In this document: positions 1-7,553 of the stretch, in pieces
How the letters are laid out: each line of letters starts with the position of its first letter
Numbering within the stretch: position 1 is the stretch's first letter
Assembly (NCBI GenBank): GCA_910589085.1
Contig: CAJUSG010000014.1
Span: 1-45,249 of the forward strand
From: an uncultured Oscillospiraceae bacterium
GTDB taxonomy: Bacteria; Bacillota; Clostridia; Oscillospirales; Oscillospiraceae
Reading direction: 5' to 3'
Length of the DNA: 45,249 nt
Made by a program: the position numbers and the translations under genes
The notes under the pieces: model-generated
The model's input: only the letters and a program-made list of their open reading frames with translations
Database searches by the model: none
Told to the model about the DNA's origin: nothing

Positions 1-844
1 TCCAGCCCTCGCCCTTGCAGGTGGGGCAGCCCGCGCCGCCGCACTTGTGGCACTGCACGTCCATCTCGCAGGAGGGCTCGGTGAAGGGGAAGTGGTGGGG
101 GCGGAAGCGGGTAACGGTCCCCTTGCCGAAGAGCTCCTCGGCCAGCAGGTTGAGGGTGCCCTTCAGGTCGGCCATGGTGACGTGCTTGTCGATGACCATC
201 CCCTCCACCTGGTGGAACATGGGGGAGTGGGTGGCGTCCACCTCGTCCTTGCGGTAGACCCGGCCGGGGGCGATGATGCGGATAGGCAGGGGCATGGAGT
301 CCATAGCCCGCACCTGCATGGGGGAGGTCTGGGAGCGGAGCATCACCCGGCTGTCCTGATCGAAGTAAAAGGTGTCCGACCAGTCCCTGGAGGGGTGGCC
401 CTCCTCGGCGTTAAGCCGGTCGAAGTTCAGCTCGGCCAGTTCCACCTCGGGGCCGTCCAGCACGGTGAAGCCCATGCCCACAAAGATGTCCTTGATCTCG
501 TCCAGGGCAATATACATGGGGTGCTTGTGGCCCTGTTTGACGGCCTTGCCGGGCACGGTGACGTCGATGGCCTCGGCCTTGAGCCGCTCCTCCAGGGCGG
601 CGGCGGCCAGCTTCTGGGCGGTGAGCTCAATGGTCTCCTCCAGGACGGCCCGGACCTCGTTGGCCAGGGCGCCCATGGCGGGCCGCTCCTCGGCGGACAG
701 CTTTCCCATCTGCTTGAGGACAGCGGTGAGCTCTCCCTTTTTGCCCAGGTACTTCACCCGCAGCCCGTCCAGGGCAGCGGAGTCCGCCGCGCCGGTGATG
801 GCCTCCAGCGCCTCGCGCTCAATTTTTGCTAACTGTTCTTTCAT
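1..844 (-). CDS. pheS: Phenylalanyl-tRNA synthetase alpha subunit, 3' end cut off by window edge
   Basis: Catalytic subunit that charges tRNA-Phe, acting as (alpha-beta)2 with PheT. The visible 281 residues show the N-terminal coiled-coil arm and then the class II core: an EGHPSRDWSDTFYF stretch, RSQTSPMQVR, and the motif 2 region with RKDEVDATHSPMFHQVEG. The usual family length is about 340 aa, so roughly 60 C-terminal residues including motif 3 lie beyond base 1. Two adjacent ATG codons (847 and 844) are possible; AAGGAG at 853-858 is 8 nt from the second, so I chose 844. It lies 34 nt downstream of the NodB lipoprotein gene on the same strand, and a Phe-type T-box lies ahead of both. pheT should follow outside the window. 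Confidence 0.95.
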   Translation of the reverse strand, partial: MKEQLAKIEREALEAITGAADSAALDGLRVKYLGKKGELTAVLKQMGKLSAEERPAMGALANEVRAVLEETIELTAQKLAAAALEERLKAEAIDVTVPGKAVKQGHKHPMYIALDEIKDIFVGMGFTVLDGPEVELAELNFDRLNAEEGHPSRDWSDTFYFDQDSRVMLRSQTSPMQVRAMDSMPLPIRIIAPGRVYRKDEVDATHSPMFHQVEGMVIDKHVTMADLKGTLNLLAEELFGKGTVTRFRPHHFPFTEPSCEMDVQCHKCGGAGCPTCKGEGW

Positions 845-878
845 CATCAAAACTCCTTCAAACTTTTGTGGAAGAAAA

Positions 879-1883
879 TCACTCAGGGAGGATCTGACAC
901 AGGGGGGTATCCATATCCACGGTGTACCGGTGCATATTGTACAGCCCCTGGGAGGTGTCGGCCGTCCCCGGCCTGGTGGTCACGGTGACGGAGAAGTTTT
1001 TGTGGATAAACTCGCTGGCCCAGGGGTCGGTTTTGCCCAGAGGGTAGGCGAAGTAGAGGGGCGGAGCCCCCAGATTTTCCACAATCCGGTCGATGCTGAT
1101 CTGAATGTCGCACAGCACCCGGAGCCCGTACTCCTCCATGGACTCGTTGGGCCCCCGGGTGATGCCGCCGAACTCGCTGCCGTGAACGGCGTGGGTGTGG
1201 GAGCCGAACTCCACCAGCCCGGACTGGTCCATCTCCCGGCACTTGTCCCAGTTCAGGTAATAGAGCTCCTGGTCGTCGATGTGGCTGGTAATCAGGGCGA
1301 TGACGGCCTTGGCCTGGAATTCCTTCAGCAGGGGGAAGGCCAGCCAGAAGTTGCTGTCATAGCCGTCGTCAAAGGTGAGCATAACCGCCCGTTCAGGCAG
1401 GGGCTCTCCCGCCGCCAGCTCCCGGGGCAGGACGGTGGTGTAGCCGTGGTCGGCCAGCCACTGCAGGTCCTCCCGAAACCGGCCGTTGGTCACCGTCCAC
1501 TCGTTGCAGGGCTGATCGTCCAGCACAAAGAGGTGGTACATCAGGATATACAGCGTCTGGTTGGGTCCGGGGTCCGGTTCTGATTCCGAGCCTGGCTCCG
1601 GCTCCTGCGCCGGAGGCGGTTCCGGCTCGGGGTCGGGCTGGGGGTCCGGTACTGGCCCAGGGTCAGGTTCCGGCTCTGGCTCTGGCTCAGGCTCCGGCTC
1701 CGGAGCCTGGGGCGGGGCGGGGTCGCTGGCCGGGCTGCCGGAAGGGCTGCCGGGGGTGGACAGGTCCACCCCGCTTCCTCCGCCGGAGGAAGCGGATAAC
1801 CCTCCGTCGCTCCGCTGGCAGGCGGAGAGCAGAGAGAGACAGAGCAGAAGTGATATCAGAGCTGTCATACGGGATAACTTCAT
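879..1883 (-). CDS. Polysaccharide deacetylase (NodB) lipoprotein with Pro-Glu linker
   Basis: Predicted surface-anchored carbohydrate esterase 4 that would remove N-acetyl groups from peptidoglycan or another glycan. The 334-aa protein has a type II signal with lipobox LLSAC (Cys22), a Ser/Gly stretch, a Pro-Glu/Pro-Asp linker at about residues 57-107 that could span the wall, and a NodB domain from about residue 111. Motif 1 is LTFDDGYD (D172, D173), motif 2 is HTHAVH (H229, H234; metal ligands) and motif 3 is FAYPLGK at about 278-284. The metal triad is therefore intact. Oddly, it sits between the Phe T-box leader and pheS, so full-length transcription should depend on uncharged tRNA-Phe. 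The true substrate cannot be told from sequence. Confidence 0.88.
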   Translation of the reverse strand: MKLSRMTALISLLLCLSLLSACQRSDGGLSASSGGGSGVDLSTPGSPSGSPASDPAPPQAPEPEPEPEPEPEPDPGPVPDPQPDPEPEPPPAQEPEPGSESEPDPGPNQTLYILMYHLFVLDDQPCNEWTVTNGRFREDLQWLADHGYTTVLPRELAAGEPLPERAVMLTFDDGYDSNFWLAFPLLKEFQAKAVIALITSHIDDQELYYLNWDKCREMDQSGLVEFGSHTHAVHGSEFGGITRGPNESMEEYGLRVLCDIQISIDRIVENLGAPPLYFAYPLGKTDPWASEFIHKNFSVTVTTRPGTADTSQGLYNMHRYTVDMDTPLCQILPE

Positions 1884-1955
1884 TTCAAAGCCTCATTTCT
1901 TCAGGAAGCTGCGCCGAATAGCCGAGACAGACCTGGGAGCCCGAACAGGACAAAC

Positions 1956-1985
1956 AAAAAGCCCTCCGTCCCAGCTCTGGGGACG
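1956..1985 (-). terminator. T-box intrinsic terminator
   Basis: A 6-bp stem (CGTCCC / GGGACG) is followed by GAGGGC and TTTTT on the minus strand. The 5' arm directly follows the T-box region, as expected for mutually exclusive antiterminator and terminator folds. Confidence 0.85.
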
Positions 1986-2200
1986 AAAGGCAACCCTTCC
2001 GCGGTACCACCCGCATTCGCGCGGGACTTGCCATCCCGGCGCGCACTCAAATCTCCCATAACGGCGGAGGTGCCGTCCCCCTCTCAAGGGCCGCTCCCGG
2101 GCGAACCAAGCGGGGAATCCCTCCGGGGAGGCTTTCAGCCGGCGGCCGCCCCTCTCTGATGAGTCTATCCCGCTATTTTCCCGTTCTTCACATTTGAACA
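1956..2200 (-). ncRNA. T-box leader riboswitch, probably Phe-specific
   Basis: The minus strand carries the diagnostic T-box GGGTGGTACCGCGG at 1999-2012, which pairs with the acceptor end of uncharged tRNA. It is followed by a terminator: CGTCCC at 1980-1985 pairs with GGGACG at 1967-1972, and a T run lies at 1956-1960. Upstream, a Stem I-like region begins with GAACGGGAAAATAGCGGGA, has an apical GGCTGAAAGCC hairpin, and on the descending side shows TTC directly before GCCCGGGAG. I take that TTC as the Phe specifier because pheS follows; the specifier is inference. The leader precedes the NodB lipoprotein and pheS. Confidence 0.9.
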
Positions 2201-2206
2201 CAGGTA

Positions 2207-2235
2207 TTTATATCACAAAAATTCTTGTAATGCAA
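2207..2235 (-). promoter_or_regulatory. Promoter of the T-box / NodB / pheS transcript
   Basis: On the minus strand TTGCAT (2230-2235) and TATAAA (2207-2212) are separated by exactly 17 nt, about 7 nt before the T-box leader begins. It is a good SigA-type match. Confidence 0.75.
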
Positions 2236-2273
2236 GAGGAAAAGGGGTATAATTCCAGGAAAGTAATTTTTTT

Positions 2274-2300
2274 ATTTTCCTACTAAATAAATAGGAAAAT
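2274..2300. promoter_or_regulatory. Perfect 9-bp palindrome between divergent promoters
   Basis: ATTTTCCTA (2274-2282) and TAGGAAAAT (2292-2300) are perfect inverted arms around a 9-nt AT-rich centre. The site ends 4 nt before the -35 of the Fe-S gene promoter and lies about 40 bp upstream of the divergent T-box promoter. It has no terminator-like tail. Position and symmetry suggest an operator, possibly for an Rrf2/IscR-type or other Fe-S or iron regulator; the regulator is unknown. Confidence 0.5.
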
Positions 2301-2304
2301 AATA

Positions 2305-2333
2305 TAGACAAAATTAGTGCTCTATGGTACAAT
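2305..2333 (+). promoter_or_regulatory. Promoter of the smsCB (sufCB-like) operon
   Basis: TAGACA (2305-2310) and TACAAT (2328-2333) are 17 nt apart, 32 nt before the first start codon. Confidence 0.7.
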
Positions 2334-2365
2334 AGGCCGAACAACAGATAAAGGGAGGTTTTCCT

Positions 2366-3094
2366 ATGCTGGAGCTACAGCATATCAGCTACGATGTGGA
2401 GCAGGACGGCGACAACAAGGGCATCCTGCGGGACATCAATCTCACCATACACGAGCGCTTTGTGGCCATCACCGGCCCCAACGGGGGCGGCAAGTCCACC
2501 TTGGCCAAGGTAATCGCCGGCATCCTGACGCCCACTCAGGGCCGGGTTCTGCTGGACGGGGAGGACATCACCCAAATGTCCATTACCGACCGGGCCCGGC
2601 GGGGCATCAGCTTTGCCTTTCAGCAGCCGGTCCGGTTCAAGGGCCTTACGGTGAAGGACCTGATTACCCTGGCCAGCGGCAAGGACATCGGGGTGCCCGA
2701 GGCCTGCAGCTACCTGTCGGAGGTAGGTCTGTGCGCCAAGGACTACATCGACCGGGAGGTGGACGCCTCCCTGTCGGGCGGCGAGCTCAAGCGCATTGAA
2801 ATCGCCATGATTATGGCCAGGGGCACCAGGCTGTCCGTCTTTGACGAGCCGGAGGCGGGCATCGACCTGTGGTCCTTCACCAACCTGATCCAGGTCTTCG
2901 AGCATCTCCACGAAAAGATCAACGGCTCCATCCTCATCATCTCCCACCAGGAGCGGATCCTGAACATCGCGGACCGCATTGTGGTCCTGGCGGACGGCCA
3001 GGTGGTCAATGACGGCCCCCGGAAGGACATTCTGCCCACCCTGCTGGGGGGCGCCCCCGGCGTGTGCGGCGCCCTGGCCGACAAGGTGCGGTAA
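2366..3094 (+). CDS. sufC: SufC-like Fe-S cluster assembly ATPase (SmsC type)
   Basis: ABC-class ATPase that powers Fe-S cluster assembly on a SufB/D-type scaffold in the cytoplasm. The 242-aa protein has Walker A GPNGGGKST (37-45), a Q-loop in FAFQQPVRFKG, signature LSGGE (136-140), Walker B LSVFDEPEAGID (156-167) and the switch His in ISHQER (H194). The F-Q-Q-P-V-R-F-K-G and P-E-A-G-I-D motifs are SufC-like rather than transporter-like. GGGAGG precedes the ATG. Only a single SufB/D-like gene follows, with no SufS, SufU or second scaffold gene, matching the two-gene minimal SUF-like (SMS) layout. Confidence 0.9.
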   Translation: MLELQHISYDVEQDGDNKGILRDINLTIHERFVAITGPNGGGKSTLAKVIAGILTPTQGRVLLDGEDITQMSITDRARRGISFAFQQPVRFKGLTVKDLITLASGKDIGVPEACSYLSEVGLCAKDYIDREVDASLSGGELKRIEIAMIMARGTRLSVFDEPEAGIDLWSFTNLIQVFEHLHEKINGSILIISHQERILNIADRIVVLADGQVVNDGPRKDILPTLLGGAPGVCGALADKVR

Positions 3095-3107
3095 TCAAGA
3101 GCGGTGC

Positions 3108-3172
3108 GTAGGGCGCGACGACTCGGCGCGCCGTTCGCTGACACAACGGCGGGCCCAGTGGTCCCGCCCTAC
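3108..3172. repeat. Intergenic palindromic repeat pair (GTAGGGCG type)
   Basis: A GTAGGGCG arm with GGCGCGCCG is followed about 15 nt later by the inverted arm ending CCCGCCCTAC. It occupies most of the gap between the two Fe-S genes. Related units recur at many sites in this window. Confidence 0.8.
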
Positions 3173-3199
3173 AGATACAATTCCCAAGGAGGAGTAAAC

Positions 3200-4117
3200 A
3201 TGGACGCAATCCAAAAGAGCTTACTGGAGCAGGTGGCCGGGCTCCACGAGGTCCCGGAGGGGGCCTACAACATCCGTGCCAACGGCCAGAAGGCGGGCCG
3301 GAACACCACCGCCAACATCGACATTGTCACCAAGACGGACAAGGACGGCATCGACATCATCATCAAGCCGGGGACCAGGAACGAGTCGGTCCACATCCCG
3401 GTGGTGCTGAGCATGAGCGGCCTGAAGGACATGGTGTACAACGACTTTTTCATCGGCGAGGACAGCGACGTGACCATCATCGCCGGCTGCGGCATCCACA
3501 ACTGCGGGGTGCAGGCCTCGGAGCACTCGGGCATCCACACCTTCCACGTGGGGAAAAACGCCCGTGTGCGCTATGTAGAGAAGCACTACGCCGAGGGGGA
3601 CGGCTCCGGTGAAAACATCATGAACCCCACCACGGTTGTAGAACTGGACGAGGGGGGCTACATGGAGATGGAGACCACCCAGATCAAGGGGGTGGACTCC
3701 ACGGTCCGCACCACCACCGCCAGGCTGGGTCCCCGCTCCACCCTGATTATCAAGGAGAAGGTGATGACCCACGGCAGGCAGCTGGCCAAGTCGGACTTTA
3801 CCGTGGACCTGGACGGCGAGGGCTGCCACACCAATGTGATCTCCCGCTCGGTGGCCCGGGGCCAGTCCCGGCAGGTCTTCCTGGCCCGGATCAACGGCAA
3901 CGCCGCCTGTTATGGCCATTCCGAGTGCGACGCCATCATCATGGACGAGGGGGTGGTGTCCGCCATCCCGGAGGTCACCGCCAACTGCCTGGACGCCCAG
4001 TTGATCCACGAGGCGGCCATCGGCAAGATCGCCGGCGAGCAGCTCACCAAGCTCATGACCCTGGGCCTCACCGAGAAGGAGGCCGAGGAGCAGATCGTCA
4101 ACGGATTTTTGAAATGA
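3200..4117 (+). CDS. sufB: SufB/SufD-family Fe-S scaffold protein, short form (SmsB type)
   Basis: Beta-helix scaffold partner of the preceding ATPase. I chose ATG 3200 (305 aa) because AAGGAGGAG lies just upstream; an in-frame upstream extension would run through the intergenic repeat. The body matches the SufB/D core: GCGIHNCGVQASEHSGIHTF, many turn-forming repeats, and the conserved C-terminal region with GHSECDAI and A-A-I-G-K-I-A-G-E-Q-L. It is far shorter than classical SufB (about 470 aa) and lacks the N-terminal extension. This matches the scaffold of the minimal SMS system, thought to work as a homodimer with two SmsC. It could be labelled SufB or SufD by different tools. Confidence 0.85.
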   Translation: MDAIQKSLLEQVAGLHEVPEGAYNIRANGQKAGRNTTANIDIVTKTDKDGIDIIIKPGTRNESVHIPVVLSMSGLKDMVYNDFFIGEDSDVTIIAGCGIHNCGVQASEHSGIHTFHVGKNARVRYVEKHYAEGDGSGENIMNPTTVVELDEGGYMEMETTQIKGVDSTVRTTTARLGPRSTLIIKEKVMTHGRQLAKSDFTVDLDGEGCHTNVISRSVARGQSRQVFLARINGNAACYGHSECDAIIMDEGVVSAIPEVTANCLDAQLIHEAAIGKIAGEQLTKLMTLGLTEKEAEEQIVNGFLK

Positions 4118-4147
4118 TGTAGGGCGGGACGACCCCGGCCCGCCGCC
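4118..4147. repeat. TGTAGGG-type palindromic repeat
   Basis: TGTAGGGCGGGACGACCC followed by a GGCCCGCCG arm, starting immediately after the smsB stop codon. Confidence 0.7.
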
Positions 4148-4182
4148 TTTTGTGCCTGTGCCAGGGTGACAGCCGGCGCGCC

Positions 4183-4209
4183 TGTAGGGGGCGGCCTCCG
4201 TGCCGCCCT
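4183..4209. repeat. TGTAGGG-type palindromic repeat (GGCGGCC class)
   Basis: TGTAGGGGGCGGCC followed by the mirror arm GTGCCGCCC. The same class recurs at 7929 and 14234. Confidence 0.65.
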
Positions 4210-4263
4210 GCCGGTATGCCGCGGTTGGCGGGACCGGCTTCGTGGATGAACCCGGCTCCACCG

Positions 4264-4342
4264 TGTAGGGCAAGGGCTCTGCCCTTGCCTAATCAGGTTA
4301 CCGCCTCTGTAACAGAGGCAAGGGCAGAGCCCTTGCCCTACA
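4264..4342. repeat. Perfect 27-bp inverted repeat (AAGGGCTCTGCCCTT class)
   Basis: The 27-nt arm starting TGTAGGGCAAGGGCTCTG is perfectly repeated in inverted orientation at 4316-4342, with a 25-nt loop. Each arm is itself palindromic. Single or imperfect copies occur at 10186 and 20231. It lies 40 nt before nnrD and would form a long hairpin if transcribed. Confidence 0.85.
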
Positions 4343-4381
4343 TTACGTTCATTTTGCGTTGTTCCGGAAAGGAGGGCCAGC

Positions 4382-5278
4382 ATGTTACCCTTAGCCACCG
4401 CCGCCCAAATGAAAGAGGTCATGCACCAGCCCGATTCCCGGCTCCCCCGCCGCCCCCGGAACGCCCACAAGGGGGACTTTGGAAAAATTTTCATCCTGGC
4501 CGGGAGCGAAGGCTATACCGGCGCGCCCGTCCTGGCGGCCCGCGCCGCCCTGCGCACTGGGGCGGGGCTGGTGTACTTAGGGGTGCCCCGGGATATCTAC
4601 CCCATCATCGCCGCCAAGTGCGACGAAGCCATGCCCTTTCCCCTGCCGGAGGACTACAGTGCCATTCTGGAGAAGGCCAGGGGCTGTGATGTAGCCCTGA
4701 TCGGCCCCGGGCTGGGCCGGGCGGCTGAGACGGAGGAGCTGGTCCTGTCCCTGCTGGCCGACCTGGACATCCCCATAGTCCTGGATGCCGATGGCATAAA
4801 TGCCCTGGCGGGGCATATAGATGTACTGGACAGGCGGGCGGCTCTCACGGTCCTCACCCCTCACGAGGGGGAATTTTCCCGGCTGACGGGGTGCGCCCTG
4901 CCCATCAAGGACCGGCTGTCCGCCGCCCGGGATTTTGCCCGGGACCACGGCTGTATCCTGGTGCTCAAGGGGGCGGGCACCGTCACCGCCGCCCCGGACG
5001 GCTCCGCCTGGATTAACGCCACCGGCAACCCCGGCATGGCCAAGGGGGGCTCGGGAGACGTGCTGGCCGGGATGACCGCCGCCCTGCTGGGTCAGAAGCA
5101 CCTGAGAAAGGAGCGCCGGGAGGGGGACAACACCGCTGAGCTGGCGGCGGCCGCCGTCTGCTTCCACGGCCTGGCCGGCGACCTGTGCGCCCGAAACTTG
5201 GGGGAGTACGCCATGCTGCCCTCCGACCTGATCGAGGCCCTGCCCCAGGTGCTGCGGGAACGGACGGAGGAATCGTAG
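4382..5278 (+). CDS. nnrD: ADP-dependent (S)-NAD(P)H-hydrate dehydratase
   Basis: Repairs hydrated NADH and NADPH using ADP. The 298-aa protein is the YjeF C-terminal (ribokinase-like) domain alone. GPGLG (108-112), LTPHEGEF (158-165) and NATGNPGMAKGGSGDVLAG (212-230, catalytic D226) are the family signatures. There is no N-terminal epimerase (NnrE) domain, unlike the fused bacterial form, so an epimerase, if present, is encoded elsewhere. GGAGGG precedes the ATG. The stop codon TAG is supplied by the edge of a dispersed repeat (TCGTAGGG). An insert around residues 233-250 (HLRKERREGDN) is charged and probably loops out. Confidence 0.93.
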   Translation: MLPLATAAQMKEVMHQPDSRLPRRPRNAHKGDFGKIFILAGSEGYTGAPVLAARAALRTGAGLVYLGVPRDIYPIIAAKCDEAMPFPLPEDYSAILEKARGCDVALIGPGLGRAAETEELVLSLLADLDIPIVLDADGINALAGHIDVLDRRAALTVLTPHEGEFSRLTGCALPIKDRLSAARDFARDHGCILVLKGAGTVTAAPDGSAWINATGNPGMAKGGSGDVLAGMTAALLGQKHLRKERREGDNTAELAAAAVCFHGLAGDLCARNLGEYAMLPSDLIEALPQVLRERTEES

Positions 5279-5424
5279 GGCGCGATGACCCCGGCGCGCC
5301 GCGTTATGCGGTGTGTTATTCGGAACCGTAGGGGCGGATATTATCCGCCCGCCGTTCCGCCAGGCGGGTCGCGCCATTTTTAAGACATAGATTTATCTCG
5401 GCGGGCCGAGTCGTCCCGCCCTAC
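5275..5424. repeat. Composite of three palindromic repeat units
   Basis: The gap between nnrD and the lipoprotein gene is a GTAGGGCGCGATGACC unit, a GTAGGGGCGGATATTATCC unit (from 5328) and an inverted unit ending GTCCCGCCCTAC. Beyond these units I see no gene or promoter. Confidence 0.8.
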
Positions 5425-5456
5425 ATCCAAAAAATGAAACCTATGGAGGTAACACC

Positions 5457-6038
5457 GTGCGCAAAAGTCTGCTTTGCGTACTAATGACAGCCCTCCTGCT
5501 GACCGGCTGCGGCCAGGCGGGGGTAAGCGAAGCGGAGCAGCTGGCTCTTGCCATCCGGGGGGAGTACCTGGCTGTGGACGGCTGTACCGCCCGGGCGGCG
5601 GTCACGGCGGACTACGGCCAGCGGGTGTACCAGTATGAGCTGGCGGCGGCAATAAACGGGGAGGAGACGGTCCTCACCCTCTCCGCGCCGGAGACGGTGG
5701 CGGGTCTCACCGCCCGGCTAACGGGGGAGGAGAACTTGCTGGAGTACGACGGCGTGGCGGTGGAGACGGGCCCGCTGGATGACAACGGCCTCACCCCGGT
5801 CTCCTCGGTCCCCGCCCTGCTGGAGGCGGTCCGGTCGGGCTACATCACCGCCTGCGCCCTGGAGGAGGAGGGGACCCTGCTCCGGGTGGACTGCGGCGAC
5901 CCTGCCGGCAGCCCGGGCACGGGCACCGAGACCGCCCTGTGGTTCGACGCCTCCACCCACGCCCTGGTCCGGGGAGAAATCTCGGTGGACGGCTTCCGAG
6001 TAATTCTGTGCGAATTTTCCGATTTTACCGCCGGGTAA
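5457..6038 (+). CDS. Small lipoprotein of unknown function
   Basis: I do not recognise the family. The 193-aa protein starts at GTG 5457 with GGAGG 7 nt upstream, and has a type II signal peptide with lipobox LLTGC at about residues 15-19. The mature part is acidic, about 170 residues, with alternating short beta-like segments reminiscent of small LolA/outer-surface lipoprotein folds that sample membrane lipids; this resemblance is weak. It lies between nnrD and alr on the same strand, separated by repeats, so co-transcription is possible but unproven. Confidence 0.75.
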   Translation: MRKSLLCVLMTALLLTGCGQAGVSEAEQLALAIRGEYLAVDGCTARAAVTADYGQRVYQYELAAAINGEETVLTLSAPETVAGLTARLTGEENLLEYDGVAVETGPLDDNGLTPVSSVPALLEAVRSGYITACALEEEGTLLRVDCGDPAGSPGTGTETALWFDASTHALVRGEISVDGFRVILCEFSDFTAG

Positions 6039-6042
6039 ATCT

Positions 6043-6066
6043 ATAGGGGCGGATATCATCCGCGCG
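6043..6066. repeat. GGGGCGGAT-type palindromic repeat
   Basis: ATAGGGGCGGATATCATCC followed by GCGCG, a degenerate copy just after the lipoprotein stop codon. Confidence 0.6.
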
Positions 6067-6106
6067 CTGTTTGAATATTCGATTTCCAAACAAAAGAGGG
6101 ATACCC

Positions 6107-7264
6107 ATGACAGACAGAAGAACAACCCGCACCTGGGCGGAGATCGACCTGGACGCCCTGGCCCACAACTACCGTCTCCTGCGGGGCCTGGCCCCGCAGG
6201 CCAAATTCCTGGGCCTGGTGAAGGCCAACGCCTACGGCCACGGGGCGGTGCCCGTGGCGAAAAAGCTGGAGGCGCTGGGGGCCGACATGCTGGCGGTGGC
6301 CTGTCTGGACGAGGCCGTGGAGCTGCGGGAGGCGGGCATTGTCATTCCCATCCTGTGTCTGGGCCAGACCCCGCCGGAGCTGGCCCCCGAGCTGCTGGAG
6401 TACGACATTACCCAGACGGTGGGCGACCTGGAGACGGGAGCGGCCCTGTCCGCCGCCGCCGTGGCAGCCGGAAAGACGCTGACCATCCACGTGAAGGTGG
6501 ACACCGGCATGGGCCGGCTGGGCTTTGTGTATTATGAAGACGATGACGAAGCGGCGCTGGAACGCGCCGGCAAGGAAATCGAATCCCTGTGCGCCCTGCC
6601 CGGCCTGGAGCCGGAGGGCATTTTTACCCACTTCGCCAACGCCGACGGAAGTGAGGCATATACCAAGAACCAGTGTGCCCGCATTTATGATGTGTTCGGT
6701 GAGCTTTGGGAGCGGGGGCTCCATCAATTTAAGATTTACCATTGCGCGGCAAGCGCCGCTGTGTTAAACTATAGCTGGACGAAAGTGTACATGAACATGA
6801 TCCGTCCCGGCATTGCCCTGTACGGCTATGTCCCCGACCCCTCGGTGAAGGACCCAGGCTTAAAGCCTGTGATGACGGTAAAAAGCCGGATTGCCGCCGT
6901 CCGGGACCTGCCTGCCGGGGCGAAAATCAGCTACGGCTGCACCGCCACCCTGGAGCGGGACTCCCAAATCGCCGTTCTGCCCATGGGCTACGGCGACGGC
7001 TATCCCCGGGTGTTGTCCAATCAGATGGACATGCTGATTCGCGGCATTCCCTGCCCCATTGTAGGCCGCATCTGTATGGACATGTGCATGGTGGATGTGA
7101 CCGGCCTGGAGGACGTACAGCCCGGCGAGGCGGCAGTTGTCTACGGGCCGAAGCTGACGCAGCGGGCGGCAAAGCTGGCGGGCACCATCCCCTACGAATT
7201 ATTGTGCCAGCTCACCCCCCGGATTCCCCGCCTCTATTTCGAGGCCGGGGGAGAGATTCGGTAA
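6107..7264 (+). CDS. alr: Alanine racemase
   Basis: PLP enzyme converting L-Ala to D-Ala for peptidoglycan. The 385-aa protein has the PLP lysine in VKANAYGHG (K39), the N-terminal TIM barrel with HVKVDTGMGRLGF, and the catalytic tyrosine in ISYG (Y276) followed by LPMGYGDGYPR. I chose ATG 6107, 6 nt after GAGGG; the upstream in-frame TTG (6071) adds 12 unconserved residues. Both catalytic residues are intact. A mazF gene follows, as in many Firmicutes where alr precedes the mazEF pair, but here no antitoxin gene lies between. Confidence 0.96.
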   Translation: MTDRRTTRTWAEIDLDALAHNYRLLRGLAPQAKFLGLVKANAYGHGAVPVAKKLEALGADMLAVACLDEAVELREAGIVIPILCLGQTPPELAPELLEYDITQTVGDLETGAALSAAAVAAGKTLTIHVKVDTGMGRLGFVYYEDDDEAALERAGKEIESLCALPGLEPEGIFTHFANADGSEAYTKNQCARIYDVFGELWERGLHQFKIYHCAASAAVLNYSWTKVYMNMIRPGIALYGYVPDPSVKDPGLKPVMTVKSRIAAVRDLPAGAKISYGCTATLERDSQIAVLPMGYGDGYPRVLSNQMDMLIRGIPCPIVGRICMDMCMVDVTGLEDVQPGEAAVVYGPKLTQRAAKLAGTIPYELLCQLTPRIPRLYFEAGGEIR

Positions 7265-7459
7265 GAAATCCGCTGAAAAGCCCATGGACGGGCAGTCTGC
7301 CGGCCTGTCCCCCGCCGTGACCCGCCCGCCCGTCCCCGCATAGGATGGGATGGAGCACAGGGGCGGTGTCCCCCTGGGGTTGCGGGGTGCGGCGGGCTTA
7401 TGGAGTGGGCCGGGGCCGGCGTGGTCATCTGACGGCTCAAATTCTTTTTTCCAGAGAGG

Positions 7460-7465
7460 TATAAT
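7460..7465 (+). promoter_or_regulatory. Possible -10 element upstream of mazF
   Basis: TATAAT lies 88 nt before the mazF start, with no convincing -35 at normal spacing. The rest of the 289-nt alr-mazF gap shows no supported gene. Confidence 0.35.
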
Positions 7466-7496
7466 GCCCGCCGCCCCGTGGGAGAATCATAGTACA

Positions 7497-7528
7497 GCGT
7501 TACATAAGACCGGTCTCGGCTGTAACGC
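7497..7528. promoter_or_regulatory. 8-bp inverted repeat upstream of mazF
   Basis: GCGTTACA (7497-7504) and TGTAACGC (7521-7528) are perfect inverted arms with a 16-nt spacer containing ACCGGT. It ends 25 nt before the mazF start and could be an operator or a leader hairpin. Confidence 0.45.
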
Positions 7529-7553
7529 GGTGCTATCTTCCAGCGGAGTGTGA

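Noticed and set aside
1561..2061. Plus-strand Gly-Ser-rich ORF opposite the NodB lipoprotein and T-box
   Set aside because: Antisense of the Pro-Glu linker and of a structured RNA leader; no ribosome site.
7350..7553. 67-codon ORF between alr and mazF as an antitoxin
   Set aside because: Gly/Pro/Ser-rich with no AbrB/MazE features and no ribosome site.
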